Source: Pseudomonadota bacterium (GTDB lineage Bacteria > Pseudomonadota > Gammaproteobacteria > Burkholderiales > Methylophilaceae). Taken from it: DNA of 64,000 nt. Under the pieces are notes generated by a model. The model saw only the letters and a list, made by a program, of their open reading frames with translations. It was not told the origin of the DNA and made no database searches. Each line of letters opens with the position of its first letter. Positions within the stretch are counted from its first letter, which is position 1. Made by a program: the position numbers and the translations under genes. Where the stretch lies: the NCBI GenBank assembly GCA_029563075.1, contig JAKQTN010000052.1, forward strand, positions 62,001 to 126,000, written 5' to 3'. Positions 1-10,219 of this stretch are shown in pieces.

Positions 1-2135
1 CCTTGCAGCGCGGTCGCCATGTAACGTATCCAGATCGGCAATGCAGCTCTACCGCCGGTTTCATCTCTGCCCAGTGTACGGGGCTGGTCGTAGCCTATCC
101 ACGCAATAGCCACCTGTTTCGGGTTATAGCCTGCAAACCATGCGTCAACCAGATTGTTCGTGGTGCCCGTTTTGCCGGCCAGATCCTGGCGACCCAGCTG
201 CCTGGCCCTTGTCGCCGTGCCTCTGGTCACCACATCTTGCATCATGGAGGTCATCAAAAACGCGTTGCGGCCATCAATGACCCTCGGCGCATCCTGGCGA
301 GCGCGCGGATAGCGCATTTCTTCAATCACCTTGCCGTTGCTATCGGTAATTTTGCTGATGATGTGCGGTGTAATCCGATAACCGCCATTGGCAAATACCG
401 CATAGCCACCCGCCATGCCCCAGGGAGTGACTGCACCCGCCCCCAGCGCCATGGTGGGGTAAGCAGGATGGTCTTTGCGTGAAAAACCGAATTTGGTGAC
501 GTAATCCTGTGCGTAACGCGCGCCGATGGCCTGCATTACGCGGATTGACACCATGTTTTTCGATTTGGTGAGCGCGGTGCGTAAGCGAATCGGCCCGTCG
601 TAGTGGCCATCAAAGTTTTTGGGTGCCCAAACCTTGTCGCTCCCCGTTTCGCTTGCCGACATCAATAACGGCTCATCTTCTACGATGGTGGCGGGTGTAA
701 AGCCTTTTTCCAGTGCGGCCGAATAAACAAATGGCTTGAAGCTGGAGCCAGGCTGGCGCCAGGCTTGTGTTACATGATTAAATTTGTTTTTATTGTAGTC
801 AAAGCCGCCTACCAGGGCGGTCACCGCGCCATTTTCCGGATCAAGCGCTACAAGCGCGGATTCCACTTGCGGCAGCTGCACGATGTGCCATTCGTTCTGG
901 CTTTTAATTACGCGCACGACAGACCCGGGTTTGATTTTATGGGCTTTAGGATCTTTATCTGCCAGGTTCTTTTGTAATAAGCTTAAGCCTGCGCCGCTTA
1001 TATCAAGGCTGTCACCGTTTCTGGTGAATACTTTGACCAGTTTTGGAGAAGTTTCGGTGACAATGGCAGGTATAAAACCGTTATATACCTCAATATCATC
1101 TAATGCGATTTGCATGCCTTCAGTATGGTCGGCGGATTTAAGTCGGCCTAAATCAATATTTTTCTCAGGTTTTTGATAACCCTGCCGGCGCTGATACTCC
1201 AGAATGCCCTGCAGTACAGCCTTGTTAGCTGCCTCCTGATTGGCTTTTTTAATGGTGGTGTACACTTTCATGCCGCTGCTGTAAATGGCATCTTCATAAC
1301 GCTCATAGAGCATCTGGCGCACGATTTCAGCCACATAATCTGCATTAAGATCTCTCGATTGCTTGGAAGCCTTGAATGTCAATTTTTGTTGCATGGCTTC
1401 GTTATACTTGGCTTCATTAATAAAGCCATAGCGGCGCATATCACGCAATACCTCATGCTGCCTGTCCATTGCGCGCTTGAGGTTGACGTAAGGATTGTAG
1501 CCGGAAGGCGCTTTAGGCAGGCCCGCTAGAAGCGCTGATTCAGCCAGTGTCAGCTTGCCCAACGGTTTGCCGTAATATACCTGCGCGGCGGCGGCAAAGC
1601 CATACGCACGTTGGCCTAAATATATCTGGTTCAAATAAAGCTCAAGAATCTGGTCTTTACTTAGAGCCTTTTCAATCTTCATGGCCAGCAGTGCTTCTTT
1701 GACTTTGGTCACAATGGTGCGTTTTCCGCCGGGTACGGTAAAAAAGTTTTTGGCCACCTGCATGGTAATGGTGCTGGCACCCTCGTGGCTTCTGCCGGTC
1801 AGATTGTTCTTAATGGCGCGCGCAATCCCTTTAGTGTCTATGCCGCCATGCTGATAAAAACGGCGGTCTTCAATTGCCAATACCGCATCTTTTAAATTCT
1901 TTGGAACATCCTGGATTTTGACAAAGGCGCGTCGTTCCTCACCAAACTCGCTAATTAAATAACCATCGGCAGAATATACGCGTAATGGCAGTTTAGGCTG
2001 ATAATTGGTCAGTGCTTCCAGAGATGGAAGGGTGGGATAGATGAGTGTGATTGCAAGCGCGGTAAGCGCAGTCAGGGTAAGACTGCCGACAATCACAAAT
2101 AATATAAGGAAGTGCCACCACTTTTTTGGAGTCAT
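1..2135 (-). CDS. mrcA: Penicillin-binding protein 1A, 3' end cut by window edge
   Basis: Bifunctional class A penicillin-binding protein that polymerises glycan strands and cross-links peptides in the periplasm, anchored by one N-terminal membrane helix. About 711 codons are visible from the ATG at 2135; the C-terminus lies beyond base 1. The start is followed by a hydrophobic segment. The glycosyltransferase domain shows the EDRRFYQHGG motif with catalytic Glu89, then GASTITMQ and a KIEKALSK-type motif. The transpeptidase domain has SSFK (Ser464 nucleophile, Lys467), an SKN motif and KTGTTN (Lys655). It is divergent from pilM, the usual arrangement in beta- and gammaproteobacteria. The identification is secure because all catalytic motifs of both domains are present. 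Confidence 0.96.
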   Translation of the reverse strand, partial: MTPKKWWHFLILFVIVGSLTLTALTALAITLIYPTLPSLEALTNYQPKLPLRVYSADGYLISEFGEERRAFVKIQDVPKNLKDAVLAIEDRRFYQHGGIDTKGIARAIKNNLTGRSHEGASTITMQVAKNFFTVPGGKRTIVTKVKEALLAMKIEKALSKDQILELYLNQIYLGQRAYGFAAAAQVYYGKPLGKLTLAESALLAGLPKAPSGYNPYVNLKRAMDRQHEVLRDMRRYGFINEAKYNEAMQQKLTFKASKQSRDLNADYVAEIVRQMLYERYEDAIYSSGMKVYTTIKKANQEAANKAVLQGILEYQRRQGYQKPEKNIDLGRLKSADHTEGMQIALDDIEVYNGFIPAIVTETSPKLVKVFTRNGDSLDISGAGLSLLQKNLADKDPKAHKIKPGSVVRVIKSQNEWHIVQLPQVESALVALDPENGAVTALVGGFDYNKNKFNHVTQAWRQPGSSFKPFVYSAALEKGFTPATIVEDEPLLMSASETGSDKVWAPKNFDGHYDGPIRLRTALTKSKNMVSIRVMQAIGARYAQDYVTKFGFSRKDHPAYPTMALGAGAVTPWGMAGGYAVFANGGYRITPHIISKITDSNGKVIEEMRYPRARQDAPRVIDGRNAFLMTSMMQDVVTRGTATRARQLGRQDLAGKTGTTNNLVDAWFAGYNPKQVAIAWIGYDQPRTLGRDETGGRAALPIWIRYMATALQ

Positions 2136-2414
2136 AAAAGAACTTTTACGAATTGAATCATTGCTAACGACAGCATTGTAACACTATATAGAGATATGCC
2201 AATTAACCTAAGCCAGGAAGGAAAAACATTGACTTAATCATTCATCAGAGGTTCCCTAATGAGTTGTATTAAAAATGGTACATCTGTTGTAAAAGTGGTC
2301 ATGGAATAAATATTAAATAAAAATTTGCTTTACAGGGCGGAAAGTTGTTGCTAGGATTTAATGTAAATTATCACTATTGTGCATAACTAACGAATATTGA
2401 AAGAGAATTTTAAT
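2136..2414. promoter_or_regulatory. Divergent mrcA/pilM intergenic region
   Basis: AT-rich spacer of about 280 bases between two divergent genes, so it must carry both promoters. No convincing -35/-10 pair could be singled out by eye. The motif GAAAGAG at 2399-2405 fits a ribosome-binding site for the TTG at 2415. Confidence 0.5.
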
Positions 2415-3488
2415 TTGAAATTCGATTTTTTTAATGAAAGTACACCGCCTTTGATTGGGGTTGATATCAGTACTTCGGCGGTCAAAATGGTCGAGCTCTC
2501 GTCTGCTGGCAAGGGTGCGTATCGTCTTGAAGGCTACTCGGTTGCCGCAATCCCTAAAGATGCGATTGTAGACGGCAATGTCTCTGGGCTTGAGCAGGTA
2601 TCAGATGCGGTTAAGCTGGCTTGGAAATTACTCGGATCGCGTGAAAAGCGCGCTGCGCTTGCCTTGCCTTCAGCCGCTGTGATCACCAAAAAAGTGTTGA
2701 TGACGGCCGGGCTGCGCGAAGAAGACATGGAAGCGCAAGTGGAAGCAGAAGCCAACCAATATATTCCATTCCCATTGGAGGAGGTGAATATCGACTTTCA
2801 AGTGATAGGGCCCGCCCCTAACAATGCTGACGAGGTCGAGGTGTTGATTGCGGCGGCGCGTAAAGAAAAAATCGAAGATCGGGTCGCAGCTGCCGAAGAT
2901 GCCGGCCTGAAAGTGATCGTGATGGATGTGGATACCTACGCAACCGAAGCGGCCTATAGCAGTTTTGTGGCGAATCAATTGCCTAATGCGGGCAAAGATC
3001 AGACCGTGATGATTGTAGATATCGGCGCTGTGATGATGCATATCAATGTGCTGCATGACAAGGTTTCGGTTTATACGCGTGAACAGGCATTTGGTGGCTC
3101 ACAGCTAACACAGGAAATTCAGCGCCGCTTCGGTCTGTCTGTAGAAGAGGCCGAAATCGCAAAACGTAAAGGCGGCCTGCCGGATAGCTATGAAAGCGAA
3201 GTTCTGCAACCATTTATGCAGTCGTTGTCGACCGAAGTGGCGCGGGCGTTGCAGTTTTTCACTAGCTCTACGCAATATAATCGTGTGGATCATATTGTGC
3301 TTGCGGGTGGATGTGCCGCGATTCCGGCAATAGATGTCATGGTGCAGGACCGCACGCAAGTCAACACTATTGTGGCCAATCCCTTTCAATCAATGTCTTT
3401 AGGTCCCAGAGTAAAGCAACAGCAAGTCGCAATTGATGCGCCAGCTTTGATTATTGCCTGTGGCCTTGCCATGCGCGGGGTGGATTAA
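2415..3488 (+). CDS. pilM: Type IV pilus assembly protein PilM
   Basis: Cytoplasmic actin-like ATPase fold protein that binds the N-terminus of PilN and links the inner-membrane alignment subcomplex of type IV pili to the cytoplasm. Residues near the start read LIGVDISTSAVKMVEL, the phosphate-1 motif of the FtsA/PilM fold, and a later VDIGA segment is phosphate-2 like. The reading frame can be opened at TTG 2397, but no ribosome-binding site precedes it. TTG 2415 has GAAAGAG at a good distance and gives MKFDFFNEST, so it is preferred (357 aa). It is the first gene of pilMNOPQ and ends 1 base before pilN. Confidence 0.95.
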   Translation: MKFDFFNESTPPLIGVDISTSAVKMVELSSAGKGAYRLEGYSVAAIPKDAIVDGNVSGLEQVSDAVKLAWKLLGSREKRAALALPSAAVITKKVLMTAGLREEDMEAQVEAEANQYIPFPLEEVNIDFQVIGPAPNNADEVEVLIAAARKEKIEDRVAAAEDAGLKVIVMDVDTYATEAAYSSFVANQLPNAGKDQTVMIVDIGAVMMHINVLHDKVSVYTREQAFGGSQLTQEIQRRFGLSVEEAEIAKRKGGLPDSYESEVLQPFMQSLSTEVARALQFFTSSTQYNRVDHIVLAGGCAAIPAIDVMVQDRTQVNTIVANPFQSMSLGPRVKQQQVAIDAPALIIACGLAMRGVD

Positions 3489-3489
3489 C

Positions 3490-4080
3490 ATGATGCGTAT
3501 TAATTTACTACCACATCGTCAGATAAAGCGCGCAGAGCGGCAACGCCAGTTTGGCTTGATGGGGCTTATGGCCGCCGTGGCCGCTGGTGCGGTCGTGTTT
3601 ATGGGATGGACCTATCTCGGTGCACAAAAAGAGTCGCAACTTGAAAGAAATGGCCGCTTGGAGAAAGCCATTGCCAGTCTGGATAAAGAAATTGCGGACA
3701 TTCGTAATTTAAAAGACCAGATTAACAATGTGCTGGAACGCAAGCAAATCGTTGAAAACCTGCAAACGAATCGCAGCCAGGCGGTGGTGATTCTAGATGA
3801 GCTGACGCGTCAGTTGCCCGAAGGCTTATATCTTAAAAGTATTAAGCAACAAGGTAATTTGATTACCTTGACAGGTGTTGCCGATACAAATGCACGTGTG
3901 GCGACATTGGTAAGAAATTTGAGCGTCTCGAATTGGATGGAATTGCCTAATCTGGTTGAAATTAAATCATTCACTTTGAATGGTATTAAGCAAAATGAAT
4001 TTAACTTAACAGTAAGCTTGAAAGTACAAAAAGCAGAGGAAGCTCCTGTAAAGAATAAAATCAAAGGCGCTCAATCATGA
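3490..4080 (+). CDS. pilN: Type IV pilus assembly protein PilN
   Basis: Bitopic inner-membrane protein of the pilus alignment complex. The short cytoplasmic N-terminus MMRINLLPHRQ is the conserved PilM-binding peptide (the INLLP motif). It is followed by one transmembrane helix (about residues 22-42), a coiled-coil stretch and a small periplasmic ferredoxin-like domain that pairs with PilO. The open frame extends upstream to 3454, but the INLLP peptide fixes the start at ATG 3490 or 3493. It overlaps pilO by four bases, indicating translational coupling. 196 aa is typical for the family. Confidence 0.95.
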   Translation: MMRINLLPHRQIKRAERQRQFGLMGLMAAVAAGAVVFMGWTYLGAQKESQLERNGRLEKAIASLDKEIADIRNLKDQINNVLERKQIVENLQTNRSQAVVILDELTRQLPEGLYLKSIKQQGNLITLTGVADTNARVATLVRNLSVSNWMELPNLVEIKSFTLNGIKQNEFNLTVSLKVQKAEEAPVKNKIKGAQS

Positions 4081-4721
4081 AATTAGATGATTTTAATAAT
4101 ATCGATTTTAAAAATGCAGGCAGCTTGCCGGTGCCGGTCAAGCTGGTTCTGCTGGGTATTTTGTTTGTCATCATTGTTGGCCTAGGTTACTGGTTCTTGT
4201 GGCGTCCTGAGATTGATGCGTATGATCAAGCGCAAGCAAAGGAACAAGAGCTGCGCCAAACCTTTCTAGCGAAAAAAGCGCAAGCAGTCAAAATTGATGC
4301 TTACAGGCAGCAGATGATCGATATTGAAAAGACCTTTGGTGCCTTGTTAAAGCAATTACCAGACAAGTCGCAAATGGATGGTTTGCTCACTGACATCAAT
4401 CAGGCGGGATTGGGGCGCGGCTTGGAGTTTGAGTTGTTTAAGCCCAGTCAAGAAGTTGTCGCGGATTTTTATGCTGAAATGCCGATACAGATCAAAATCA
4501 AAGGCAATTACCACGACATGGGCGCATTTGCGACTGATATTTCCAAATTGTCGAGAATCGTGACCTTGAACGATTTATCAATCGCACCCATGAATAAAGA
4601 TGCCAAAGACAGCGTGCTCGTGATGGAAGCAGTCGCAAAAACTTATCGATATTTGGATACTTCAGAGGTTGCAGCTAAAAAGGCGGCAGAAATGAAGGAC
4701 AAGAAGGATAAGAGAAAATGA
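4077..4721 (+). CDS. pilO: Type IV pilus assembly protein PilO
   Basis: Inner-membrane partner of PilN. It has a short cytoplasmic N-terminus, one transmembrane helix (about residues 22-43), a periplasmic coiled coil around residues 50-90 and a C-terminal ferredoxin-like domain. It forms the PilN/PilO heterodimer that contacts the lipoprotein PilP. The start ATG overlaps the pilN stop and its own stop overlaps the pilP start, so the three genes are translationally coupled. The last residues are very lysine-rich. At 214 aa it has normal family length. Confidence 0.94.
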   Translation: MKLDDFNNIDFKNAGSLPVPVKLVLLGILFVIIVGLGYWFLWRPEIDAYDQAQAKEQELRQTFLAKKAQAVKIDAYRQQMIDIEKTFGALLKQLPDKSQMDGLLTDINQAGLGRGLEFELFKPSQEVVADFYAEMPIQIKIKGNYHDMGAFATDISKLSRIVTLNDLSIAPMNKDAKDSVLVMEAVAKTYRYLDTSEVAAKKAAEMKDKKDKRK

Positions 4722-5257
4722 TGTCTGCAAATTTTATGACGAAGTTTAATTCCTTGCTAAAACTTGTGCTTATCACAGTTCTAGGCGTCTATCTCGTTGC
4801 TTGCAGCGGTGGCAAGGGTGATGATCTTGATAAGTTCATGGCGAGTGCTGCCAATGATATGAGCAAGGGCGTGGAGCCCTTGCCGGAAGTGCTGCCTTAT
4901 TCGCCATTACAATATAACGCCGATGGTGTTTTGACTGATCCTTTCAGGGCACGTAAGGCCACGAGCAAATCCGGTGGTTTGCAGCCTAATACCAACCGCC
5001 CGAAAGAAGCGCTTGAAGCTTATCCGCTGGAGAGTCTGAAATATGTGGGCTCCATGAGCAAACGCAAGCTGACTTATGCGCTAATAAAAACACCGGATAA
5101 TACAATTCAGCAGATAAAAGTGGGTAATTATATCGGCCCCAATTTTGGCCTGGTAACACAAATTAACGAGAGTGATATTGCAATTAAAGAAATTGTCCAG
5201 GATGACCTGACAGGCGATTGGGTAGAACGTAATGCAAGTATTAATTTGCAAGAATAG
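4718..5257 (+). CDS. pilP: Type IV pilus lipoprotein PilP
   Basis: Inner-membrane lipoprotein that connects PilN/PilO to the secretin PilQ. The N-terminus carries a signal peptide ending in a lipobox, YLVACSGG, with Cys as the lipidated residue. The HR-type beta domain is at the C-terminus (LKYVGSM, VGNYIGPNFGLVTQI, and a WVERNASINLQE tail), as in other PilP proteins. The start is at 4718 or the in-frame ATG at 4736. Four-base overlap with pilO, and pilQ follows directly. 179 aa is the normal size. Confidence 0.94.
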   Translation: MMSANFMTKFNSLLKLVLITVLGVYLVACSGGKGDDLDKFMASAANDMSKGVEPLPEVLPYSPLQYNADGVLTDPFRARKATSKSGGLQPNTNRPKEALEAYPLESLKYVGSMSKRKLTYALIKTPDNTIQQIKVGNYIGPNFGLVTQINESDIAIKEIVQDDLTGDWVERNASINLQE

Positions 5258-5266
5258 GTGACGGGA

Positions 5267-7390
5267 ATGAACATGATTAAAATGATGACAAAACTATTTG
5301 CATTTATGCTGGCAATAAGCATTGGTTTGTTTGGTAATGCGTTTGCTGCTGATGAAGAAAATCTATATAGCAATAAAATTGAAAATATCGATTTTTCCGC
5401 GCTTTCTGGCGGACGTGTCAGTATTCGCATTCAAATGCAAGAGGCGCTTGCAAACCCGCCCGCTGGCTTTACACTCAGCAATCCTGCGCGCATTGCATTG
5501 GACTTTCCAAAAACTGCAAACGGCTTGGCAAAAAATAACATCCCAAGTGAGCAGGGCGCACTGAAAAGTGTTTCTCTTGCACAAGCCAAAGATCGCACGC
5601 GTATGGTGCTGAATTTGTCCAAGAAAGTGGGTTATAACACCGTATTAAACGGTAAGGACGTAATCATTACCTTGCAAGGTGGTGAAGCAACTGCCGGGGC
5701 TGCTGCTGAAACGCGCTTTGCAGAATCGCGAGCCGCAGATCAGGAGCATGCGATTTCCAATGTTGATTTTGCACGTGGCAAAAATGGCGAAGGCCGCATT
5801 ATGGTGGATTTGTCCGATTCCAACACCGGCATCAATATCAAGCAAAAAGGCAAACTCATCATTGTTGATTTTATAAATACCGATGTGCCTGCTGAATTGC
5901 AGCGTCGCTTGAATGTCATTAATTTCAATACGCCGGTGTTATATGTGGATACGATGAAGCAAGGCAAAAATGGCCGCATGGTGATTGAGCCCAAAGGCAA
6001 CTGGGAACAATCAGCGTATCAGGCTGATAAAAAATTCATTATCGATGTTCGCCAGGTGATTGAGGATCCGAATAAGTTGGTTAAGGGTTCAAAACCGGGT
6101 TATGCGGGTGAAAAACTATCACTCAATTTCCAGAACATTGAAGTGCGTTCTGTTTTACAAGTGATTGCAGATTTTACGGGGCTAAATATTATTGCCAGCG
6201 ATACAGTAACAGGCAACATTACATTAAGATTGAAAGATGTACCATGGGATCAGGCGCTGGATATCATCATGCAGAACAAAGGCCTGACCATGCGCAAGAC
6301 GGGCAACGTGGTAATGGTGGCGCCTGCGGAAGAAGTAAATGCGAAAGAGAAGGCGCAGCTAGAGGCAGTACAGGCAATTGAAGACTTGGAGCCATTAAGA
6401 ACGGAAGTGTTTACGCTGAGATACCAAAAGGCCGAGGCATTTAAAAATATTCTTACCGGTTCAGGTTCTGGTGGCGGTGGTCAAAATAAAAGCATCTTAT
6501 CCAAACGTGGCAGTGCGGTTTGGGATCCACGTACCAATACCTTGTTTATACAAGATACGGCTAAGAAACTGGAAGAGATTCAGGCAATTATCAATAAGAC
6601 AGATGTACCAGTCAAACAAGTGATGATCGAATCGCGGCTAGTGCTGGCTGATGACAAATTTGGTAAAAGTTTGGGTGCGAGGTTTGGTGTGCAGAGTGCA
6701 ACCACACCTGGAAATAATATCTTAAGTGTCGGCGGCACACTTGCTAATGGGGTAACTACTGGAATAGGCACAGGAACTACTACTATCAATGGCAATACGG
6801 GCTTGAACTCCAATCTGCCTGTCGCCAATGCTTTCGGTAGCGTGGCGTTCAGCCTGTTCAGGCTGCCAGCCGGCTTGTTACTGAATCTAGAGTTGACGGC
6901 ACTCGAAACTGATAAACGTGGCAAAATCGTTTCCAGTCCACGAGTGACCACAGCCAATCAGCAAAAGGCAAAAATTGCCCAAGGTACGGAGATTCCGTAT
7001 CTGCAAGCCTCTAGCAGTGGCGCAACCAACGTGGCGTTCAAAGAGGCGGTGTTAAGTTTAGAAGTCACACCACAAATTACGCCGGATGACAAAATCATCA
7101 TGGATCTGGAAGTGAAGAAGGAAAAAGTAGGCCAAGTGTTCTTTGGCGTGCCTTCAATCGACACACAGCGCGTCAATACCCAAGTGCTTGTAGCTAATGG
7201 GGAAACAGCGGTGCTAGGTGGTATTTATGAGCAAACAGAGCGAAATGATGTGGATAAAGTTCCATTCTTCGGGGACATTCCGGTTATTGGCAATGTGTTC
7301 AAGCGCAGAACCAAGCAAGATGATAAAACCGAGTTGCTTATTTTTATTACACCAAAAATCATGGATGAGAGTTTAGGCCTAAGGAACTAA
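5267..7390 (+). CDS. pilQ: Type IV pilus secretin PilQ
   Basis: Outer-membrane secretin that forms the gated pore for the growing pilus. After a signal peptide ending near NAFAADEE there are two AMIN domains (about residues 30-270) that bind peptidoglycan. An N0/STN domain follows (LSLNFQNIEVRSVLQVIADFTG region), then an N1 domain with a glycine/serine-rich linker, and the C-terminal secretin domain ending in LLIFITPKI. The frame is open from GTG 5258, but AGGTGA at 5256-5261 is a strong ribosome-binding site for ATG 5267, which is chosen (707 aa). Last gene of the pil operon; a terminator follows. Confidence 0.95.
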   Translation: MNMIKMMTKLFAFMLAISIGLFGNAFAADEENLYSNKIENIDFSALSGGRVSIRIQMQEALANPPAGFTLSNPARIALDFPKTANGLAKNNIPSEQGALKSVSLAQAKDRTRMVLNLSKKVGYNTVLNGKDVIITLQGGEATAGAAAETRFAESRAADQEHAISNVDFARGKNGEGRIMVDLSDSNTGINIKQKGKLIIVDFINTDVPAELQRRLNVINFNTPVLYVDTMKQGKNGRMVIEPKGNWEQSAYQADKKFIIDVRQVIEDPNKLVKGSKPGYAGEKLSLNFQNIEVRSVLQVIADFTGLNIIASDTVTGNITLRLKDVPWDQALDIIMQNKGLTMRKTGNVVMVAPAEEVNAKEKAQLEAVQAIEDLEPLRTEVFTLRYQKAEAFKNILTGSGSGGGGQNKSILSKRGSAVWDPRTNTLFIQDTAKKLEEIQAIINKTDVPVKQVMIESRLVLADDKFGKSLGARFGVQSATTPGNNILSVGGTLANGVTTGIGTGTTTINGNTGLNSNLPVANAFGSVAFSLFRLPAGLLLNLELTALETDKRGKIVSSPRVTTANQQKAKIAQGTEIPYLQASSSGATNVAFKEAVLSLEVTPQITPDDKIIMDLEVKKEKVGQVFFGVPSIDTQRVNTQVLVANGETAVLGGIYEQTERNDVDKVPFFGDIPVIGNVFKRRTKQDDKTELLIFITPKIMDESLGLRN

Positions 7391-7427
7391 GCATTAGCCA
7401 AAACTGACAGAACGCTCGCTTTACCTT

Positions 7428-7461
7428 AAAATGCCTATCATTAACGTGATAGGCATTTTTT
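7428..7461 (+). terminator. Intrinsic terminator after pilQ
   Basis: A perfect 13-bp inverted repeat (arms 7428-7440 and 7447-7459, core ATGCCTATCA, loop TTAACG) whose distal arm runs into a T tract. It ends only three bases before the GTG start of aroK. Confidence 0.85.
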
Positions 7462-7464
7462 ATT

Positions 7465-7992
7465 GTGGCTACAAACACAGGCAACATTTTTTTTATAGGC
7501 TTAATGGGGGCCGGAAAAACCACCATCGGTAAATTACTGGCCAAACATCTGGGCAAAGATTTTTATGATACCGATCATGAAATTGAAAAGCGCACAGGCG
7601 TTAAAATTCCGGTGATTTTTGAACTTGAAGGAGAGGCAGGTTTTCGCAAGCGAGAAACGGCAGTAATTCAAGACCTGACCAAGCTAAACAATATCATCAT
7701 GGCAACAGGCGGCGGCGCGGTGATCGCAGAGGAAAACCGGCAATTGCTGCAGGCCAATGGCACGGTGATTTACCTGCGCGCCAATGTGAATGAACTCTGG
7801 CACAGAACGCGCAATGACAAACATCGGCCCTTGCTGCAGAACGTGGATATTCGCGCTAAACTGGAGCAGCTTTATGCGGAGCGCAACCCGTTATATACGC
7901 AAACAGCCACTTTTATCATTGATACAGGCAATCAGCCTGTAGCTAATTTACTTAATCGAATAGAAAAATCGTTAGCAGAGCGATCCATATAA
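7465..7992 (+). CDS. aroK: Shikimate kinase
   Basis: Phosphorylates the 3-hydroxyl of shikimate with ATP in the chorismate pathway. The Walker A loop is [12 protein letters not shown] near residues 12-23, the shikimate-binding DTD segment follows ([13 protein letters not shown]), then FRKRE and the GGGAV motif, and the lid region has RPLL. It starts at GTG 7465 without a recognisable ribosome-binding site, directly after the pilQ terminator hairpin; no other start codon lies upstream in frame. aroB follows after 4 bases, so aroK-aroB is a unit. 175 aa is typical. The start is the only uncertain point. Confidence 0.93.
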   Translation: MATNTGNIFFIGLMGAGKTTIGKLLAKHLGKDFYDTDHEIEKRTGVKIPVIFELEGEAGFRKRETAVIQDLTKLNNIIMATGGGAVIAEENRQLLQANGTVIYLRANVNELWHRTRNDKHRPLLQNVDIRAKLEQLYAERNPLYTQTATFIIDTGNQPVANLLNRIEKSLAERSI

Positions 7993-7996
7993 ATTT

Positions 7997-9079
7997 ATGA
8001 TGCAGACCCTACAAGTAGCCCTCGGGGCTCGTGCCTACCCCATCAACATTGGCAGCGGTTTAATCCAGAATGCAGATTTGATTCTGCCGTACTTAAAGCG
8101 CAAGCAGGTGGCGGTTGTCACCAATAGCACAGTCGCTCCGCTATACCTGGAAAAACTTGCAAAGCCCTTGCGTGATGCGGGCGTTAGCGTGATTGAAATT
8201 ATTCTGCCCGATGGCGAGGCGTATAAAAATAGTGATACGCTAAACCTGATTTACGATGCTTTATTGAAGAACCGTTGCGAGCGCAGCACCACGCTCATCG
8301 CGCTCGGCGGCGGTGTGATTGGCGATTTAACCGGCTATGCGGCTGCAACCTATTTGCGCGGCGTGCCGTTTATCCAGATCCCTACTACGTTGCTGTCGCA
8401 GGTCGATTCAAGCGTGGGCGGCAAAACAGGCATCAACCATCCGCTGGGCAAAAACATGATTGGCGCGTTTTATCAGCCTAAACTGGTGCTAGCAGATATT
8501 GATACATTGCAAACGTTGCCCCAGCGCGAGCTTTCTGCGGGTGTTGCAGAAGTAATTAAATATGGCCTCATTCGAGATGCCGATTTTTTTGATTGGCTGG
8601 AAATCAACATAGACAAGCTCATGGCGCTGGATGAGGCCGTAACGATGTATGCTATTTACCGCTCCTGCCAGAACAAGGCCGAAGTGGTCGCGGCGGATGA
8701 ACATGAAACTGGCGAACGTGCCCTGCTTAACCTGGGGCATACGTTTGGCCATGCCATTGAAAACGCCATGGGTTACGGCGTGTGGCTGCATGGCGAGGCC
8801 GTCGCTGCTGGCACCATGTTGGCGGCAGATCTGTCAAGGCGCATGGGTTGGTTAAGTGATGCAGAAATCCAACGCATGCATGCCCTATTAACCGCAGCCA
8901 GGTTGCCTATGCAGGCACCGAATCTGGGCGTTGATAGATACCTCAGCCTGATGCAATCCGATAAAAAAGTAGCAGACGGAAAAATCCGGCTGGTGCTGCA
9001 GCAAGGCATCGGAAAAGCGGTGATTACCAGTGATTATGATGCCAATAAGCTCAGAGAAACCCTGGAGGCGATTGTCTAG
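7997..9079 (+). CDS. aroB: 3-dehydroquinate synthase
   Basis: NAD- and metal-dependent cyclisation of DAHP to 3-dehydroquinate, second step of the shikimate pathway. The protein shows the LPDGEAYKN motif, the NAD-binding [19 protein letters not shown] region, the [18 protein letters not shown] substrate loop, and metal-ligand histidines in [11 protein letters not shown] and [10 protein letters not shown]. It starts four bases after aroK; the tandem ATGATG makes 7997 or 8000 possible. 360 aa matches the family. Confidence 0.97.
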   Translation: MMQTLQVALGARAYPINIGSGLIQNADLILPYLKRKQVAVVTNSTVAPLYLEKLAKPLRDAGVSVIEIILPDGEAYKNSDTLNLIYDALLKNRCERSTTLIALGGGVIGDLTGYAAATYLRGVPFIQIPTTLLSQVDSSVGGKTGINHPLGKNMIGAFYQPKLVLADIDTLQTLPQRELSAGVAEVIKYGLIRDADFFDWLEINIDKLMALDEAVTMYAIYRSCQNKAEVVAADEHETGERALLNLGHTFGHAIENAMGYGVWLHGEAVAAGTMLAADLSRRMGWLSDAEIQRMHALLTAARLPMQAPNLGVDRYLSLMQSDKKVADGKIRLVLQQGIGKAVITSDYDANKLRETLEAIV

Positions 9080-9082
9080 CCA

Positions 9083-10219
9083 ATGTTTGCAATATACGCA
9101 GCCAATCCGGAAAATTCTCTAGGCCGTCACTACGACGAGCCACCTTCACAGCTTGTCAATGGCGTGCCGGTTCGCAACGCCTTTCAGCGCGACCGTGACC
9201 GCATCATTCATTCCACCGCATTTCGCCGCCTGGAATATAAAACGCAGGTGTTTGTGAACCACGAGGGCGATTTATTCCGCACTCGCCTAACGCACAGTCT
9301 GGAAGTCGCGCAGCTCGCACGCGGCATCGCGCGCACCTTAAATCTGCATGAAGATTTAACTGAGGCCATTGCGCTTGCGCATGATCTTGGCCATACGCCA
9401 TTCGGCCATGCCGGGCAGGATGCCTTGAACACCTGCATGCGCGACTACGGCGGTTTTGAGCATAATCTTCAGTCGTTGCGGGTGGTCGATAAACTCGAGC
9501 AGCGTTATGCGGAGTATGATGGTTTGAACCTGACGTTTGAATTGCGCGAAGGCATCCTCAAACATTGCTCGGTTAAAAACGCGAGGCAGCTGGGTGATGT
9601 CGGATTGCGCTTTATTCAAAAGACCAACCCAAGTCTGGAAGCGCAAATCACCAACTTTGCCGATGAAATCGCCTATAACAACCATGATGTGGATGACGGC
9701 CTGCGTTCCGGCCTGATTACTATCGAACAATTGCAGCAGGTGGAGTTGTTTGCCTCACAGCTCGATATTGTGAAAAGTAAATATCCAAAGCTTGAGCAAA
9801 AGCGGCTGATTCACGAAACCATACGGCGCATGATTAACGTGCTGGTGGTCGATCTATGCACACAGAGCGCAAAAAATATCGCCAGCCTGGACCCGCAGAA
9901 CATACAGGATATTCGCCAGGCACCTTATTTGGTGAGCTTCAGTGATGATATGGAAGCTAAAAACCGTGCCCTCAAACAGTTTTTGCGCAAAAATTTGTAT
10001 CAGCATTACAAGGTCAACCGCATGAGCGCCAAGGCCGAGCGCATCATCCGCGAGCTTTTTACCGTGTTTCTGGGCGATATCAGCCTCATGCCGCACGAGT
10101 TTCAACAGCATGCCAAAGAAGATAAGGCGCGCGCTGTGGCCGATTATATCGCCGGCATGACGGATAGATTCGCCATCCGCGAGCATCGGCGGCTGTTCGC
10201 AGTGGAAGAATATTTATGA
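9083..10219 (+). CDS. dgt: dGTP triphosphohydrolase-like HD-domain protein
   Basis: Deoxynucleotide triphosphohydrolase-like protein of the HD superfamily, releasing tripolyphosphate from dNTPs. The N-terminus has [20 protein letters not shown] and [11 protein letters not shown]; the metal-binding HD pair sits in [29 protein letters not shown] gives the later His/Asp ligands. It belongs to the shorter (378 aa) class found next to aroB in many betaproteobacteria rather than the ~505 aa E. coli enzyme, so in vivo nucleotide preference is not known. It begins three bases after the aroB stop, consistent with an aroK-aroB-dgt operon. Confidence 0.92.
   Translation: MFAIYAANPENSLGRHYDEPPSQLVNGVPVRNAFQRDRDRIIHSTAFRRLEYKTQVFVNHEGDLFRTRLTHSLEVAQLARGIARTLNLHEDLTEAIALAHDLGHTPFGHAGQDALNTCMRDYGGFEHNLQSLRVVDKLEQRYAEYDGLNLTFELREGILKHCSVKNARQLGDVGLRFIQKTNPSLEAQITNFADEIAYNNHDVDDGLRSGLITIEQLQQVELFASQLDIVKSKYPKLEQKRLIHETIRRMINVLVVDLCTQSAKNIASLDPQNIQDIRQAPYLVSFSDDMEAKNRALKQFLRKNLYQHYKVNRMSAKAERIIRELFTVFLGDISLMPHEFQQHAKEDKARAVADYIAGMTDRFAIREHRRLFAVEEYL

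Noticed and set aside
3-482. 159-aa open frame on the plus strand at the window start
   Set aside because: It is antisense to the transpeptidase domain of mrcA, which has conserved motifs, and lacks any recognisable domain.
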